Below, piece by piece: positions 44,573-54,791 of a stretch of DNA of 64,000 nt. This DNA is from Triticum aestivum (taxonomy: Eukaryota > Streptophyta > Magnoliopsida > Poales > Poaceae), in the NCBI RefSeq assembly GCF_018294505.1, contig NC_057814.1, positions 33,527,789 to 33,591,788 on the forward strand, in the 5' to 3' direction. Each line of letters starts with the position of its first letter. Position 1 is the first letter of the stretch. Made by a program: the position numbers and the translations under genes. The notes beneath the pieces are model-generated. The model was not told the DNA's origin. It saw nothing but the letters and a program-made list of their open reading frames with translations, and made no database searches.

Positions 44573-46079
44573 AAGGAATATGACATAACTAAGGAGAAGA
44601 GCAAGACAATCATGTTAACCATTGACCATTGAAAGAAACGTATTTGTAACATTTTCCTTATAATATGTCTCTTTCATAGCAACAATATAGCCTGTCATGG
44701 ATCAGTCGTCACCAGAGGTACCTCTATGTATAATTTTGCGCCACAATCTACTCGAAAATTCATGTCTTGGGTGGAGTACTCCTGAAGGATAGAGCATGCC
44801 CTGCTTATATGTATAGAAAGAAACATATATGCTTTCAGTATGGGGTAGCCATCTAGCTTAGTAGAATCCAGTAAGGTGAAGCAAAAAGTAAAGAAACTAA
44901 ACTTTTGTGTTCTTTAACTTGTACGGGGTATTATTTAGGAGACAAAAAAATTACATCAATGCTGTCATAGCAGATAAGGTCATAGGAACATAAAAAATCC
45001 TCAAAATATCCTAAGTCTGCAAGACAGATTGAGAATGCATATAACTGAACATTTACCATGATTTTGAAAAAAATGCAACATCCGTATCCTATATGTCATC
45101 TTCAGCATTTTAGTTTCTGTTCTGCAAAGCATGTGATATATCTGTTACTATTTTGTGAAAGTTTTCTGTGGCAAAGAGGAATAGAATGGAAGTCTATGCA
45201 GCCTAATTAGATAACCAGCTTCTACTTCCTGAATCCTTCATGTTCATGATGATCTGTGATTTCTTGTAGTTGCTTCATTGATAGTCAAAGTTGCTTCTAC
45301 AAGTCGATTCTTGGAATTTGAGTACGTGTACAAGTCTAGGCCACAAATTTAAAAATCAAATGCAAGGAGAACAATTAATTTTCCATCTCCAAGCAGTTGT
45401 GTTGCAGCCTCGTGAGGTCCCTTTCTTCATCCAAATTGAAGCACTTTATGTTAGCTTATCTTCGCTTTTGAATTCACAGTAATGCATCGCCTCACCCGTT
45501 TACTCTCCATGGGAGAGTCGTATGGATCCTCATTAGATGTACCACTACCTATGATGATTCTAAACCTATGATGGTTCTAAGCTCAAATAATAGAGTACTT
45601 GTATGTTTTATCGATGTACTACTAATATATCCTAATGTTATAGCATATGCCCATATTAATGACTGAGGATAAAACATGGCGGCTGAATATGCGAAAACAA
45701 GATAAGTGCGCACAGGCCCGCCTAGGTGGCGCCACCAGGTGGCGCCCCAGCCTCTAGTTGTTAATTCAGCATTCATTATTTGGAGGGGCATTTCAATTTT
45801 GGAATTTCAATAAAGAAAAATGCATCACATTTTCATATCAAAAGGTTGCGAACCTGCTTGATACTTTCGTGGTATACGCAATACTGCAAAACCAAAATGA
45901 TGAAAAAAGGATCGATGTTTCTTGGAAAAAATCATTATGAAGAGAGATGTTAACCAACAAGGTGGTAGGTGTAAGCAAGTGCATGTTCCTCGATTGGGAA
46001 GAAGAAACATGTCACAATAATGGAGGCCGACAGAAACAATTGAGGAAAAAAAGCCCACAGCACTGGAAACCAAAACTCG
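44573..46079. other. No supported gene
   Basis: AT-rich host-like sequence. 45811-45897 shares a long near-identical core with 31621-31715. A CGCCTAGGTGGCGCCACCAG palindrome lies near 45720. Nothing coding is supported. Confidence 0.55.
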
Positions 46080-48640
46080 TAGTTCCGCCCGAGCGACACG
46101 AGTGGCGAACTAACCACCGCCGACAGCTGTCGTCTCGCAGTTTTCCTCCTTGCCGCCGCCAGGGTGCTCTGCCGGGCAAAGCCCGTCTGGCAGCGGCGGC
46201 GGCGGGGTTTCTTCCTCTCGGCGCGGTCGTCCCCGTGGCTGGTGTGTGCGGGCGCCAACACGTCGGTCGTCACACGGGTTGTGCCGGCAGTCTGGAGCAC
46301 CTCTCCTCCGGCGAAGCAGCGGGTCCGATGCCCTTGCGCCCGGATCTGGTGGGCCGGCGGGCGTCGTCCTGCAGGGCGGCCCTAGTGGCTTGGAGGCCCG
46401 TGCTGATTTGGCCACTCTGGTCAGGTGCCGCGCGGTCCTGGCATGGGTGTGCGTGCTCGATGGGGCTCTGGCGGCGGCCTGGGCGTGTTATGCAGGCGGG
46501 GACGCGGCATGGCGCATGGTAGAGGATTGGCACCCCTTCATGTTGCAACGGCTTGCTGGTATGCGTTCGACCGTTAGGTAGCGAGGAGGAAGCCGGGGTG
46601 GCGGCCCCAGGCTGGGAGCCATGGCATCTTGGTGGTGGTGGTGGCCGGATTAGGCTCATCCGACGAATCTGCGTCTGTTTGGAGCCCCGGAGTGTGTGCT
46701 GGCATATCACTCACAGCATAAGGTGTTGTTGTGGGTTCTAACGTGGTCAAGCTCGGTGTTCGTAAACGGAGGGCGCAAGTTGCAGCAGGAGCAGCTCTGG
46801 CGATCTCCACACATGCGGGTGGTCTATATCCACCGACTTCTGCAGGGATGAGGGTGTTCCAGGCGCAAGTCTTGACGCGACTCGGTCGGTGCCATAGGGG
46901 CCGGCGCTTTCGAGAGTTGTTTCCCTCCTTGGAGGCATTGTCGTGGAATTCCTCTTCCTCTATTTGGGGCTAGGGCTCTCTGGGTGAAAACCTAAGATCC
47001 ACATGGTTTCTAGAGCTTGAAACGGCGAGGTCTTCCTTGTTTCCCTTTGGGGTGTTGCTTGGGAGAGCTAGCTTGTGCTTGCAACGTCTCGTTTACTCCC
47101 GCGTCTGGTTTGGTGGATGCAGGGGAGGCGGCCCCAGACGACTGGTGTGCGCCAAGGCGGTGGTCTCGAAAAGTGATGCGCGAGATGGCTTCATTGGGCA
47201 GGGCACCGGCTTGGCCTTCGCTTGGGTGGCAACCTTGGACCACTTGAGTGGCAAGTTTGTTAGCCAGGTCGACGCGCCACTGTAGGGGCCGCGGCCCGGA
47301 TCTGATGCGACATTCATGGTCTGCGTGAGGTTGCCTTGAGCAGTGTGGATGCACGGGCTGCGTGCATCCAGATTGTATGGTGTTGGAATTCGAGAGCGAG
47401 CAGTGGCATGTCGGAGCGGCAACCCAGGATGTGGTGTGGCTTCCAGTCTACGTGCGGTTGCCATGAGTAGCATGGGCTGCGGGCATCTGGGTCGTACGAC
47501 ATTGTGGCTCGAGTGCGGGCGATTGCGTTGTTGGGCTGCGCAGGGTGCAGTGTGACTGGTGAATCAACCTGGCAGTCGGGTCGTGTTTGGCCGGATTGAC
47601 CTAAACCAAACCCACGCCCGACACTACTATCGCGGGTGAAGCAGCGAACAACCTTTTATAAATTCCATCCATTGGCAACAGACTCTGCTATCACCGCTAC
47701 AAAATCAGAGCTGGACCGTGGAACAGAGACCATTGAGCTGTAAGTGTAGTGGTTCTCTTTTATAGGCACCCATTCCTTCCATTCCTTCTTCCCTAGACGA
47801 GGTGGTACTAAACTCATACCACCATCACAGCGGGACTGCAGTCTGTAGGAGCCAGCGAGAGGCATCAAACATGGGCCAGGCGCTTCTCTTTTGCATGTTC
47901 ATGGTGGCCCATATATGGTTGTACGTATCATTGGGCTGCCAATTGTTTTGACCTTTTTCCTGTGCTATGGGTCAAGTGCTTCTCTTTGTACGTGCATGCA
48001 TGTGGCCGGTGTACCGCTGAGCTGCCAACTTTTTTTTGCTTTCATCGTTTCTTTGCTATGGCTTGTAGTAGCCTCAAAAAATGCTATGGCTTGTATGTAT
48101 ATGCATGATGAATAAACACGTACAAATTATACCACAGTGTGTATGTGACCCACATTTCATACTAATCGGGTAGCCCATCGGGTAACCCATGGGTGTAGAC
48201 CTATGCCCATACCCTACCCACGACTAATCGGGTTACCCATGGGTCGTACCCATGGACGTTGATGGCGACCCATACCCTACCCATTCGGGTCGGGTGCCCA
48301 TGGGCGTCCGTACCCATGGGTCGAATTGCCGGGTTGACTGGTGAAGGTCGGGGCAGCGGCCCCGAGATTTCATCGGGATCACGCGTGTTTCACCTCGTGT
48401 CGTGTGGACGACTAGGTTGCTCTCGATATCGGCGTTGCCATCTAGGCTTATGTGGCAACGATGATGGGAGAGTGATGTCAGAGACGCAGCAACAGTTGCA
48501 ATAGTCTGGTCTTCTCTGGTTTTTCATAATTAACTGGGTAATTTGGTTGTCGTTCGGTTTTTCCTAATTATCTGAGCAACTATTTTCTTCTTAATGAATA
48601 CAGGAATCCTGCCATTTCGGGAAAATTAACTGCAGCAACT
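46080..48640 (+). mobile_element. GC-rich retroposon-like segment, copy 3
   Basis: The GC-rich body shares words with copy 2, for example TTTCCCTCCTTGGAGGC near 46920 and a GGGTGAAAACCTAAGATCC stretch near 46983. After the hAT-like insert (47564-48337) it continues to a 3' tail of CTTCTTAATGAATACAGG and ATCCTGCCATTTCGGG type that resembles plant LINE 3' ends. I could not find a convincing target duplication, so the borders are approximate. ORFs up to 191 codons are open only because of GC richness. Confidence 0.42.
47564..48337. mobile_element. hAT-like non-autonomous element (774 bp)
   Basis: Inverted ends TCAACCTGGCA (left) and TCAACCCGGCA (right, read inward), flanked by the exact 8-bp duplication CTGGTGAA (47556-47563 and 48338-48345), the length typical of the hAT superfamily. 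The right 200 bp are dense in CCCATGGG and TACCCATGGG palindromes and CGGGTAACCC words, the kind of subterminal motif repetition hAT transposases bind. No transposase is encoded. Confidence 0.75.
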
Positions 48641-48669
48641 AAGGAGGCAGAACGGGCCAAATCAGATAT

Positions 48670-48950
48670 AGATGACATCAGCCAAGTGAGACTTCATTAA
48701 GTCTCGGTCCTAGGAACACCCCTACAACTTTGATCCAAGGGAAAGGATCAGTCCTTGTTGAGTGCAAGAAAGGTGGACAGGTACTTATGTTTGAGGTATA
48801 CTTTTGTACCAAGCATATCTTACAATGTGATTAGTCTGGGTAAGTTATCGGAGGATGGAATTCGAGCAGTGCTGGACGACACGTTCCTATGGATTGGAGA
48901 CAGGTTTGCGAGTGTGCTGAATGAAGGTAAAAAGAAGCCCTAACCGGGTG
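48670..48950 (+). pseudogene. Copia protease/GAG-pre-integrase fragment
   Basis: Reads TTLIQGKGSVLVECKKGGQV then, after a one-base shift near 48810, VPSISYNVISLGKLSEDGIR and AVLDDTFLWI. This matches the segment after the protease active site in copia polyproteins (x-VYHIPxLxxNIVSLGQL type). It precedes a copia-like LTR at 49174, so the rest of pol has been deleted. Confidence 0.6.
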
Positions 48951-49173
48951 TACATAGTGTCACTCAAAACATCACGTGGGGATGTGCACATGTCACCAAG
49001 GAATCGGAGCAGGAAGCAATGACGATACAGCAGCAGCCGCCCGACCAAGGAACACCAACGGGCAGCGGGGGCCACGCGAACGGTGCTATAATTTTGCTTG
49101 GTGCAGGCCACGGCGGCGCCGACGTTGACATGGATGGCATCAAGACATTCGATATGCAAGATTAGAGGGTCAA

Positions 49174-50361
49174 TGTTAGTTCTAATCTTGCTACGTGTCA
49201 TTAGTCGTAGATTTTCAGTTTATAGTTTGCATGTTGCAAATAAAATAGGTCCTGCCACGTGTCTGTGCACGTCCAGGATTAGATTGAGTCATAGCTGTGT
49301 TGATCAGCCTCCAATTGATCTTCCGTAGGATGCCACGGGTAAATAGGATGGTGGGAGACTCAGCGATGTAATCGGCCACGTTCGGTTGTTCGTGTTGCCG
49401 AAAGAATAAGAACAACCCTAACGTCCAAACCCGCCCACCCGCACTATAACACACAGACTGCGCCACGTTACCGTATGCATACATGTGAGAATTTTTTTAG
49501 ATTTTCAGTTTGTAAAATGTTTTATCTCTTAAATGAAAAATCTGATTGAAGATCCGTTTTCATCATTAAATCCCTCGCGACAAGATCTTTGAAACTAGAT
49601 CTCATATCAATATATTTCAACGAATTTTTTAGGTTAAAAGTTGCCATGTCTATCGCACATTAATTGCCATGATGTTTACACTGAAGTTGTCATGATATGT
49701 TTCAGCTATTTTCTTCTATATTTAAAAGTAAATTTTGACATATTATAAAACGGGGAATTAAGAAACTAGACTTACCATGAACCATAAACTAAATTGCCAT
49801 GATATATGCACTTAAAATTGCCATGGTTCATACAAAAAATAATTTTTATGGTCAAAGTACTGGAATTGCCATCATAAAAAAACTAAAATTGTAATGTTCT
49901 ACCAACTAAAATTGGCACATGGCAACTTTAGTTTAAGCACTATGGCAACTACAGTGTAAACATCATGGCAACTTTTGGGCAAAAAAAATCGTCAAAACAT
50001 ATCAACATGGGGTCTAGTTTTGAAGATCTCGTCGAGACGGATTTAATGCTGAAAACAGATTTTTAATTCGATTTTTTAATTAGAAGATAAAATATTTTTA
50101 AGTCGAAAACCAAAAAGATTCCTGCTGATGTCAGCTCTTCATACGTGGCAAAATGAGTGGTGATGAAGGCAGATACCACACGTGTGGTTAATGTGCAAGA
50201 TGCCACACGTGTGGGCATTAGATTTTTCCAAGAATAAAGAGAAGAAACAGAAAGAGTTAGGAGTGCACGGTACCAAAAAAAATCTCTCCTGTGTCTCTCG
50301 TCGTTTTCGCTCCACAATGCTCACATACATCTGTAATGTGTTTCCGGCCTGTGATCTAACA
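49174..50361 (+). repeat. Copia-type 3' LTR, split by a DNA transposon
   Basis: Starts TGTTAGTTCTAATC after the purine-rich GATTAGAGGGTCAA and ends GATCTAACA, giving matching TGTTAG/CTAACA ends. After removal of 49410-50229 and one 8-bp duplication the LTR is about 360 bp. The right flank ATACC would be its target duplication. Belongs to the fragment at 48670-48950. Confidence 0.6.
49410..50229. mobile_element. DNA-transposon-like element with TTGCCATG repeats, copy 2 (820 bp)
   Basis: Flanked by the exact 8-bp repeat AAGAATAA (49402-49409 and 50230-50237). Ends resemble copy 1: right end read inward GGAAAAATCTAATGCCCACA then CGTGTGG. The interior is a long inverted repeat: 49500-49700 and about 49920-50110 are imperfect complements, including CATTAAATCC, GACAAGATCTT/GACGAGATCTT and TTGCCATGATGTTTACACTG. 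It can fold into a long hairpin. No transposase. Confidence 0.7.
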
Positions 50362-50867
50362 ATACCTAGACACTTACGACAAATTGTGCGGTTTTGATAG
50401 AAAAACGGGAAATGTAGAAAAAACAAAATTCTTGGTACATCATCTGGTCCAGAGCATATAGACAACTTATTGCCCACGCTCATGAACTTTACCTGAAAGA
50501 GGTGCATATTCCGACTTTTCTAGGTCTCCCATGGGTGAGCGTAATAAGGATACCACAACCTTGGTCTTGTCGTTTGCCCCAAACTGTTGGTTTCATCCAC
50601 TCGCTATCTCTACCCTATCCACAGCATTATGTATTCTGTGCCCCTGCATCAAGCTGGCTGATTAGAGGACAAACTGCTAGCCTCCTCCAAACATTTTACC
50701 AAATTGGGCATGTGACCAGAAGATGCTTCATCGTTGCTGGAACAGGTAGATGTTGGTGCAAGAATGTACTTGGTAGGCGCCCAGTCTCTGGAGAGACGTT
50801 TTAAATCTAATATTAGTAAAGAAATTTTCTTAAATGTCGATGAGTTAGTTGTATTACACTAGTGTAG
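50362..50867. other. No supported gene
   Basis: A 100-codon open frame at 50502-50804 (PTFLGLPWVSVIRIPQPWSC) has no domain that I recognise. Nothing else is supported. Confidence 0.5.
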
Positions 50868-51071
50868 TCAAATTGACAGCGTTCTTGAGCCCGCTGTGGA
50901 CGATGGCCTGCCTCGTGTTATCCTCCGTCTTCGCCGTCGTCATCAGGGCCGATCGAATCATCACCGACGTCCAGTCGGTACTTAGTTCTTTGATCAGTGC
51001 GGCCACAACGGCGACATCCAGCCATCCGGGCCGCCAGGATGTTCATACCAGGGGCGATCACGTCCGGCTAC
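50868..51071 (-). pseudogene. Subtilisin-like protease fragment
   Basis: The minus strand reads PDVIAPGMNILAA (51071 to about 51033), the conserved block before the catalytic Ser of plant subtilases. After a frame change it reads VAALIKELSTDWTSVMIRSA then LMTTAKTEDN, the block after the Ser (family: HPDWSPxxIxSALMTTA). The GTSM(A/S)CPHV motif with the catalytic Ser between them is deleted, and the codon before PDV is a stop. Plant subtilases are secreted serine proteases; this copy cannot be active. No flanking exons are seen, so it is an isolated fragment. Confidence 0.75.
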
Positions 51072-51559
51072 AATGATGAACATATTTCATGCGGGAGCTT
51101 ACAAAGGATATATATAGCAGTGGTGACCTACATCGACATTGATTCATACCATGAGGGGGGGGGGGGGGGGGGCAATAGTCCCCTCGCTCTCCACCAGCCG
51201 TTCCTGGAAGTAGGGAGCGAATATGGACTTATAAAATTAAACATAAAAATCGTGAATTTGTAAATAAGTATATGAAAAAAGAAAAACAACGACATATTTG
51301 CCCGAGCGACAAACACGAAATAGATGACGACATTCCACCCAAGCGACAAACACCAATCCGTTTGTGTAGATTGTTTTAGTACATTATTCAAGTTCAATGG
51401 AACAGCACATTGCCCGCTGATAATATGATGACATAGGGATGTTATTTTACACAGAACCGAAGTCGCAAAAAAATAGTAAAAAGAAGAGAAAAAATACCAG
51501 CCACCACCTCCCGATATGTTTTTTTAGATGGAACACTATGATTCCATACATCACCCAGG
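51072..51559. other. No supported gene; contains G18 run
   Basis: AT-rich sequence with an uninterrupted G18 at 51155-51172. No open frame of interest. Confidence 0.55.
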
Positions 51560-53164
51560 TCCCACCAAGATCATTTAGAGATGAAGATTAATGAAAACCT
51601 GGTCGAATTGTACCACCGTGAAGGGATCATGTGGAGACAAAGGGACAAAATAGAATGGCTATCCGCGGGCGATAAAAACACGTTCTTTTTTCACCAAAGA
51701 GCGAATAAGAGAAGGAGAAGAAACTTGATTAAAAGTTTAGCTGCATCAAACGGGCTAACCATTGAGGACCCGTCGCTCTTGGAGGCCATGGTGACGGATT
51801 TTTATTCATCATTATTCCAGTCAGAAGGGGTGACCGACATTCACAAAGTAATTGTTTGTGTCCCTGTGAAGGTCACTGATGCCATGAATGAAGTTCTTAC
51901 AGCAACGTACACGAGGGACGAGGTGAAAACTGCCCTTTTCCGGATGTTCCCTCAAAAGGCACCTAGGCCAGATGGTTTTCCAGCTCAATTTTTCAACATA
52001 ATTGGGAGGTCTATGGTGATGATGTGACAGATGCAGTTCTTCGTATTGTCGGGGGATTGGACAGCCCTGAAATGATTAATGCCACCATCCTAGTGCTGAT
52101 TCCAAAGGTATCCAACCCCTCCACTCTTTGACAATTCCGCCCGATCAGCTTATGTAATGTGCTTTACAAGATTGCGTCCAAGGTTGTTGCAAACCACCTC
52201 AAACAGATTTTGCCTAAGATAATTTCCGAAGAGCAATCAGCCTTTGTACCAGGACGTCTAATCACTGATAACATTATTTCTGTGTATGAATGCTTACAAT
52301 TCATGAAAAGAAATAAGGCAAAGAAGCATAGGTTATGCGCTTTAAAGTTGGATATGATGAAGGCCTATGATCGAGAGGAACGGTCCTATCTTCAAGCAAT
52401 CCTGACCAAGTTGGGCTTTAAAGCTCGGTGTATCTTGGTGGTAATGAGTATGGCGAGTTCAGTTACTTCCTTAGTTTTGTTCAATGAAAAAAAAACTTGA
52501 TGAGTTCAAACCCTCAAGAGATATCCGGTAGATCCTCTTTCACCCTATCTATTCTTGCTGGCAGCAGAGGGCCTTTCGTGCCTCTTGAAAGCTAATGTTC
52601 AGTCATCTAATCTTTGTGGAATTAAAGTGGCGGACACTGCCCCGGCAGTAAGTCACCTTCTTTTTGCCGATGACAGCCTGCTGTTTTTTAAAGAAAGTCA
52701 TGAAGGGGCGAAAGAGTTATTAAACCTTTTGGATATATACTGTAGCGCATCAGGCCAAAGAATTAACCGTGACAAATCTTCAGTTTTCTTTAGTAAGGGT
52801 TGTCCTGATAACCTCAGACACGAGGTAATGACTTTCTTGGTGTGACTAAAGAGGCATTAAATGATAAATATCTTGGCATGCCGTCTGATGTTGGTAAATC
52901 CAAAAACGGAACTTTCAAGTATCTCAAAGATAGAATTTGGAAGAAGGCTCAAGGTTGGCTTGAAAAGTTATTGTCAGTTGGAGGTAAAGAGGTGCTTATT
53001 AAATCTGTCATTCAAGCCATTCCGGTATATTCTATGTCATGCTTTAAACTTCCAAGGGGCCTTACTGAGCACATCAATTCTATCATTCGTAAATTCTGGT
53101 GGGGGAGCAAGAATGGTACCCGGAAAGTTGCATGGGTATCTTGGGACATCATGTCTAGGCCAAG
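51560..53164 (+). pseudogene. L1-type LINE ORF2 fragment (reverse transcriptase)
   Basis: Successive frames read the plant LINE pol: VELYHREGIMWRQRDKIEWL and SAGDKNTFFFHQRANKRRRR upstream of RT; RPISLCNVLYKIASKVVANH, SAFVPGRLITDNI and KLDMMKAYD in RT; VSHLLFADDSLLFF (FADD at 52663-52674) as the catalytic box; INRDKSSVFFSK; and the thumb YLGMPSDVGKSKNGTF, WLEKLLSVGGKEVLIKSVIQ, AIPVYSMSCFKLP. Breaks: frameshift near 52010, TGA near 52128, frameshift at an A9 run near 52490, TAG near 52531 and another shift near 52840. The endonuclease domain and 3' end are missing. The fragment is cut on the right by the copia insertion at 53165. Confidence 0.9.
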
Positions 53165-53298
53165 TGTTAGACAAACTAGGGTTTGGAACAATGCTCGATA
53201 CCCTAAGTGGGTACGGCTGTCATGTATATATAGGAGAGAACGTACAGGTACATGTATTATGTTACAACACGTATATCTACAATATACCTAGTCTAAAA
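53165..53298 (-). repeat. Short 3' LTR (134 bp) of the copia element
   Basis: Plus strand starts TGTTAGACAAACTAGGG and ends ACCTAGTCTAAAA; on the element strand it begins TTTTAGAC (one change from TGTTAGAC) and ends GTCTAACA. It is preceded on the element strand by the purine-rich AAGATTGAGGGAGGG. A TATATATAGGAG sequence near 53227 is a possible promoter on the plus strand. Confidence 0.65.
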
Positions 53299-53311
53299 CC
53301 CTCCCTCAATC

Positions 53312-54785
53312 TTAACTATGTCCTGAAACACTCAGGAGGTTAAGATTGCGTCGACATCCTTCAAAAGAAGGTAAGGGCAAGGGTTTAGTGAAAATGTCAG
53401 CAAGCTGATTCTTAGAAGAAACAAACTTGATCTGAAGTAGCTTCTGTGCAACACGTTCTCTCACAAAATTATAGTCAACTTCGATGTGTTTCGTTCGGGC
53501 ATGAAATACTAGATTGGATGAAAGATATGTAGCACCGATGTTATCACACCAAAGAACAGGCGACTCGGCTTGAGAGACCTTCAACTCTCGAAGCAATGAT
53601 TGCACCCAAATGATCTCAGCTGTGGCATTAGCAACTGCTTTGTACTCAGCTTCAGTGCTACTCTGAGACACGGTAGCTTGCTTGCGAGCTTGCCAGGCGA
53701 TCAAGTTAGGACCAAGGAACACAGCATGTCCCCCCGTGGGTCACCTATCATCGGCACTACCAGCCCAATCAGCATCAGAGAAGGCTGAGATCAAACCAGA
53801 AGCCGCAGGCTGCAGATGTAGACCATATGAAACAGTGTGCCGAACATAGCACAGAATGCGCTTAACCGCCGTCCAATGAGGATCACGTGGTGCATGAAGG
53901 TACTGATACACACGGTTAACTGCAAATGATATATCCGATCGAGTGACGAGCAAGTATTGCAGTCCACCAACGATGCTGCGGTACTCAGTGGCATCCTCAG
54001 AGGAGAGCAAGTCCCCATCAAAAGCTGACAATTTGTCTGTGGAGGACATAGGAGTCAGTTTTACACTGCATCATACCCGCACATCGTAACAGATCCTGAG
54101 AGTACTTCTGCTGAGTGAGAGTCAAGCCACTGTCAGAATGAAGAACCTCCAGGCCCAAAAAATAGTGCAGTCTCCCAAGATCCTTAACAGCAAAAACAGC
54201 CCTTAGAGAAGCCACAAGCCGATCTGCAGCAGTGACGGATGAACTGACAAGTATGATGTCATCAACATAGACCAGAATGTACATAGTCACCTTAGGTCGC
54301 TGAAGAATGAACAGAGACGTGTCTGCTGTAGACGGTATAAACCCATGTGCACGAAGAGCAGCGCCAAGACGTGCATGCCACGCACGAGGAGCCTGCTTCA
54401 GACCATAGAGAGCCTTGTCGAGGCGACACAGATGATGTGGCTGAGCAGGGTCAACAAAACCTGGTGGCTGACGCATATATACCTCTTCTTCCATAACTCC
54501 ATGAAGAAAGGCATTCTAGACATCGAACTGACGAAGCGACCATCCTCGAGTAACGGCCAGCGAAAGAAGAACACGAATAGTCGTGGGTTTGATAGCAGGA
54601 CTAAATGTATCTTCATAATCAAGGCCATACCTTTGTTTAAACCCCTTGGCAACCAATCTTGCCTTATACCTCTCAATGGATCCGTCGGTATGTTTCTTCA
54701 CCTTGAACACCCATTTAGAGTCAATAACATTGACACCAGAGGGAGGTGGAACCAAGCGCCAGGTATTATTCTTTCGAAGAGCATG
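53312..54785 (-). pseudogene. Copia RT and RNase H
   Basis: Frames in order: [40 protein letters not shown], then a stop after SLRQFDV (near 54515), [40 protein letters not shown], the YVDD box in [29 protein letters not shown], a frameshift near 54050, then [32 protein letters not shown], and, after another break near 53730, RNase H ([51 protein letters not shown]). Stop at 53312. Confidence 0.9.
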
Positions 54786-54791
54786 GATCTC

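Noticed and set aside
46000..48660. AACTAA at both sides as target duplication of retroposon copy 3
   Set aside because: Only 6 bp and not placed next to convincing ends.
50502..50804. 100-codon ORF with a GHVTRRC word as a possible zinc knuckle
   Set aside because: Only part of a CCHC pattern, no partner Gag sequence around it.
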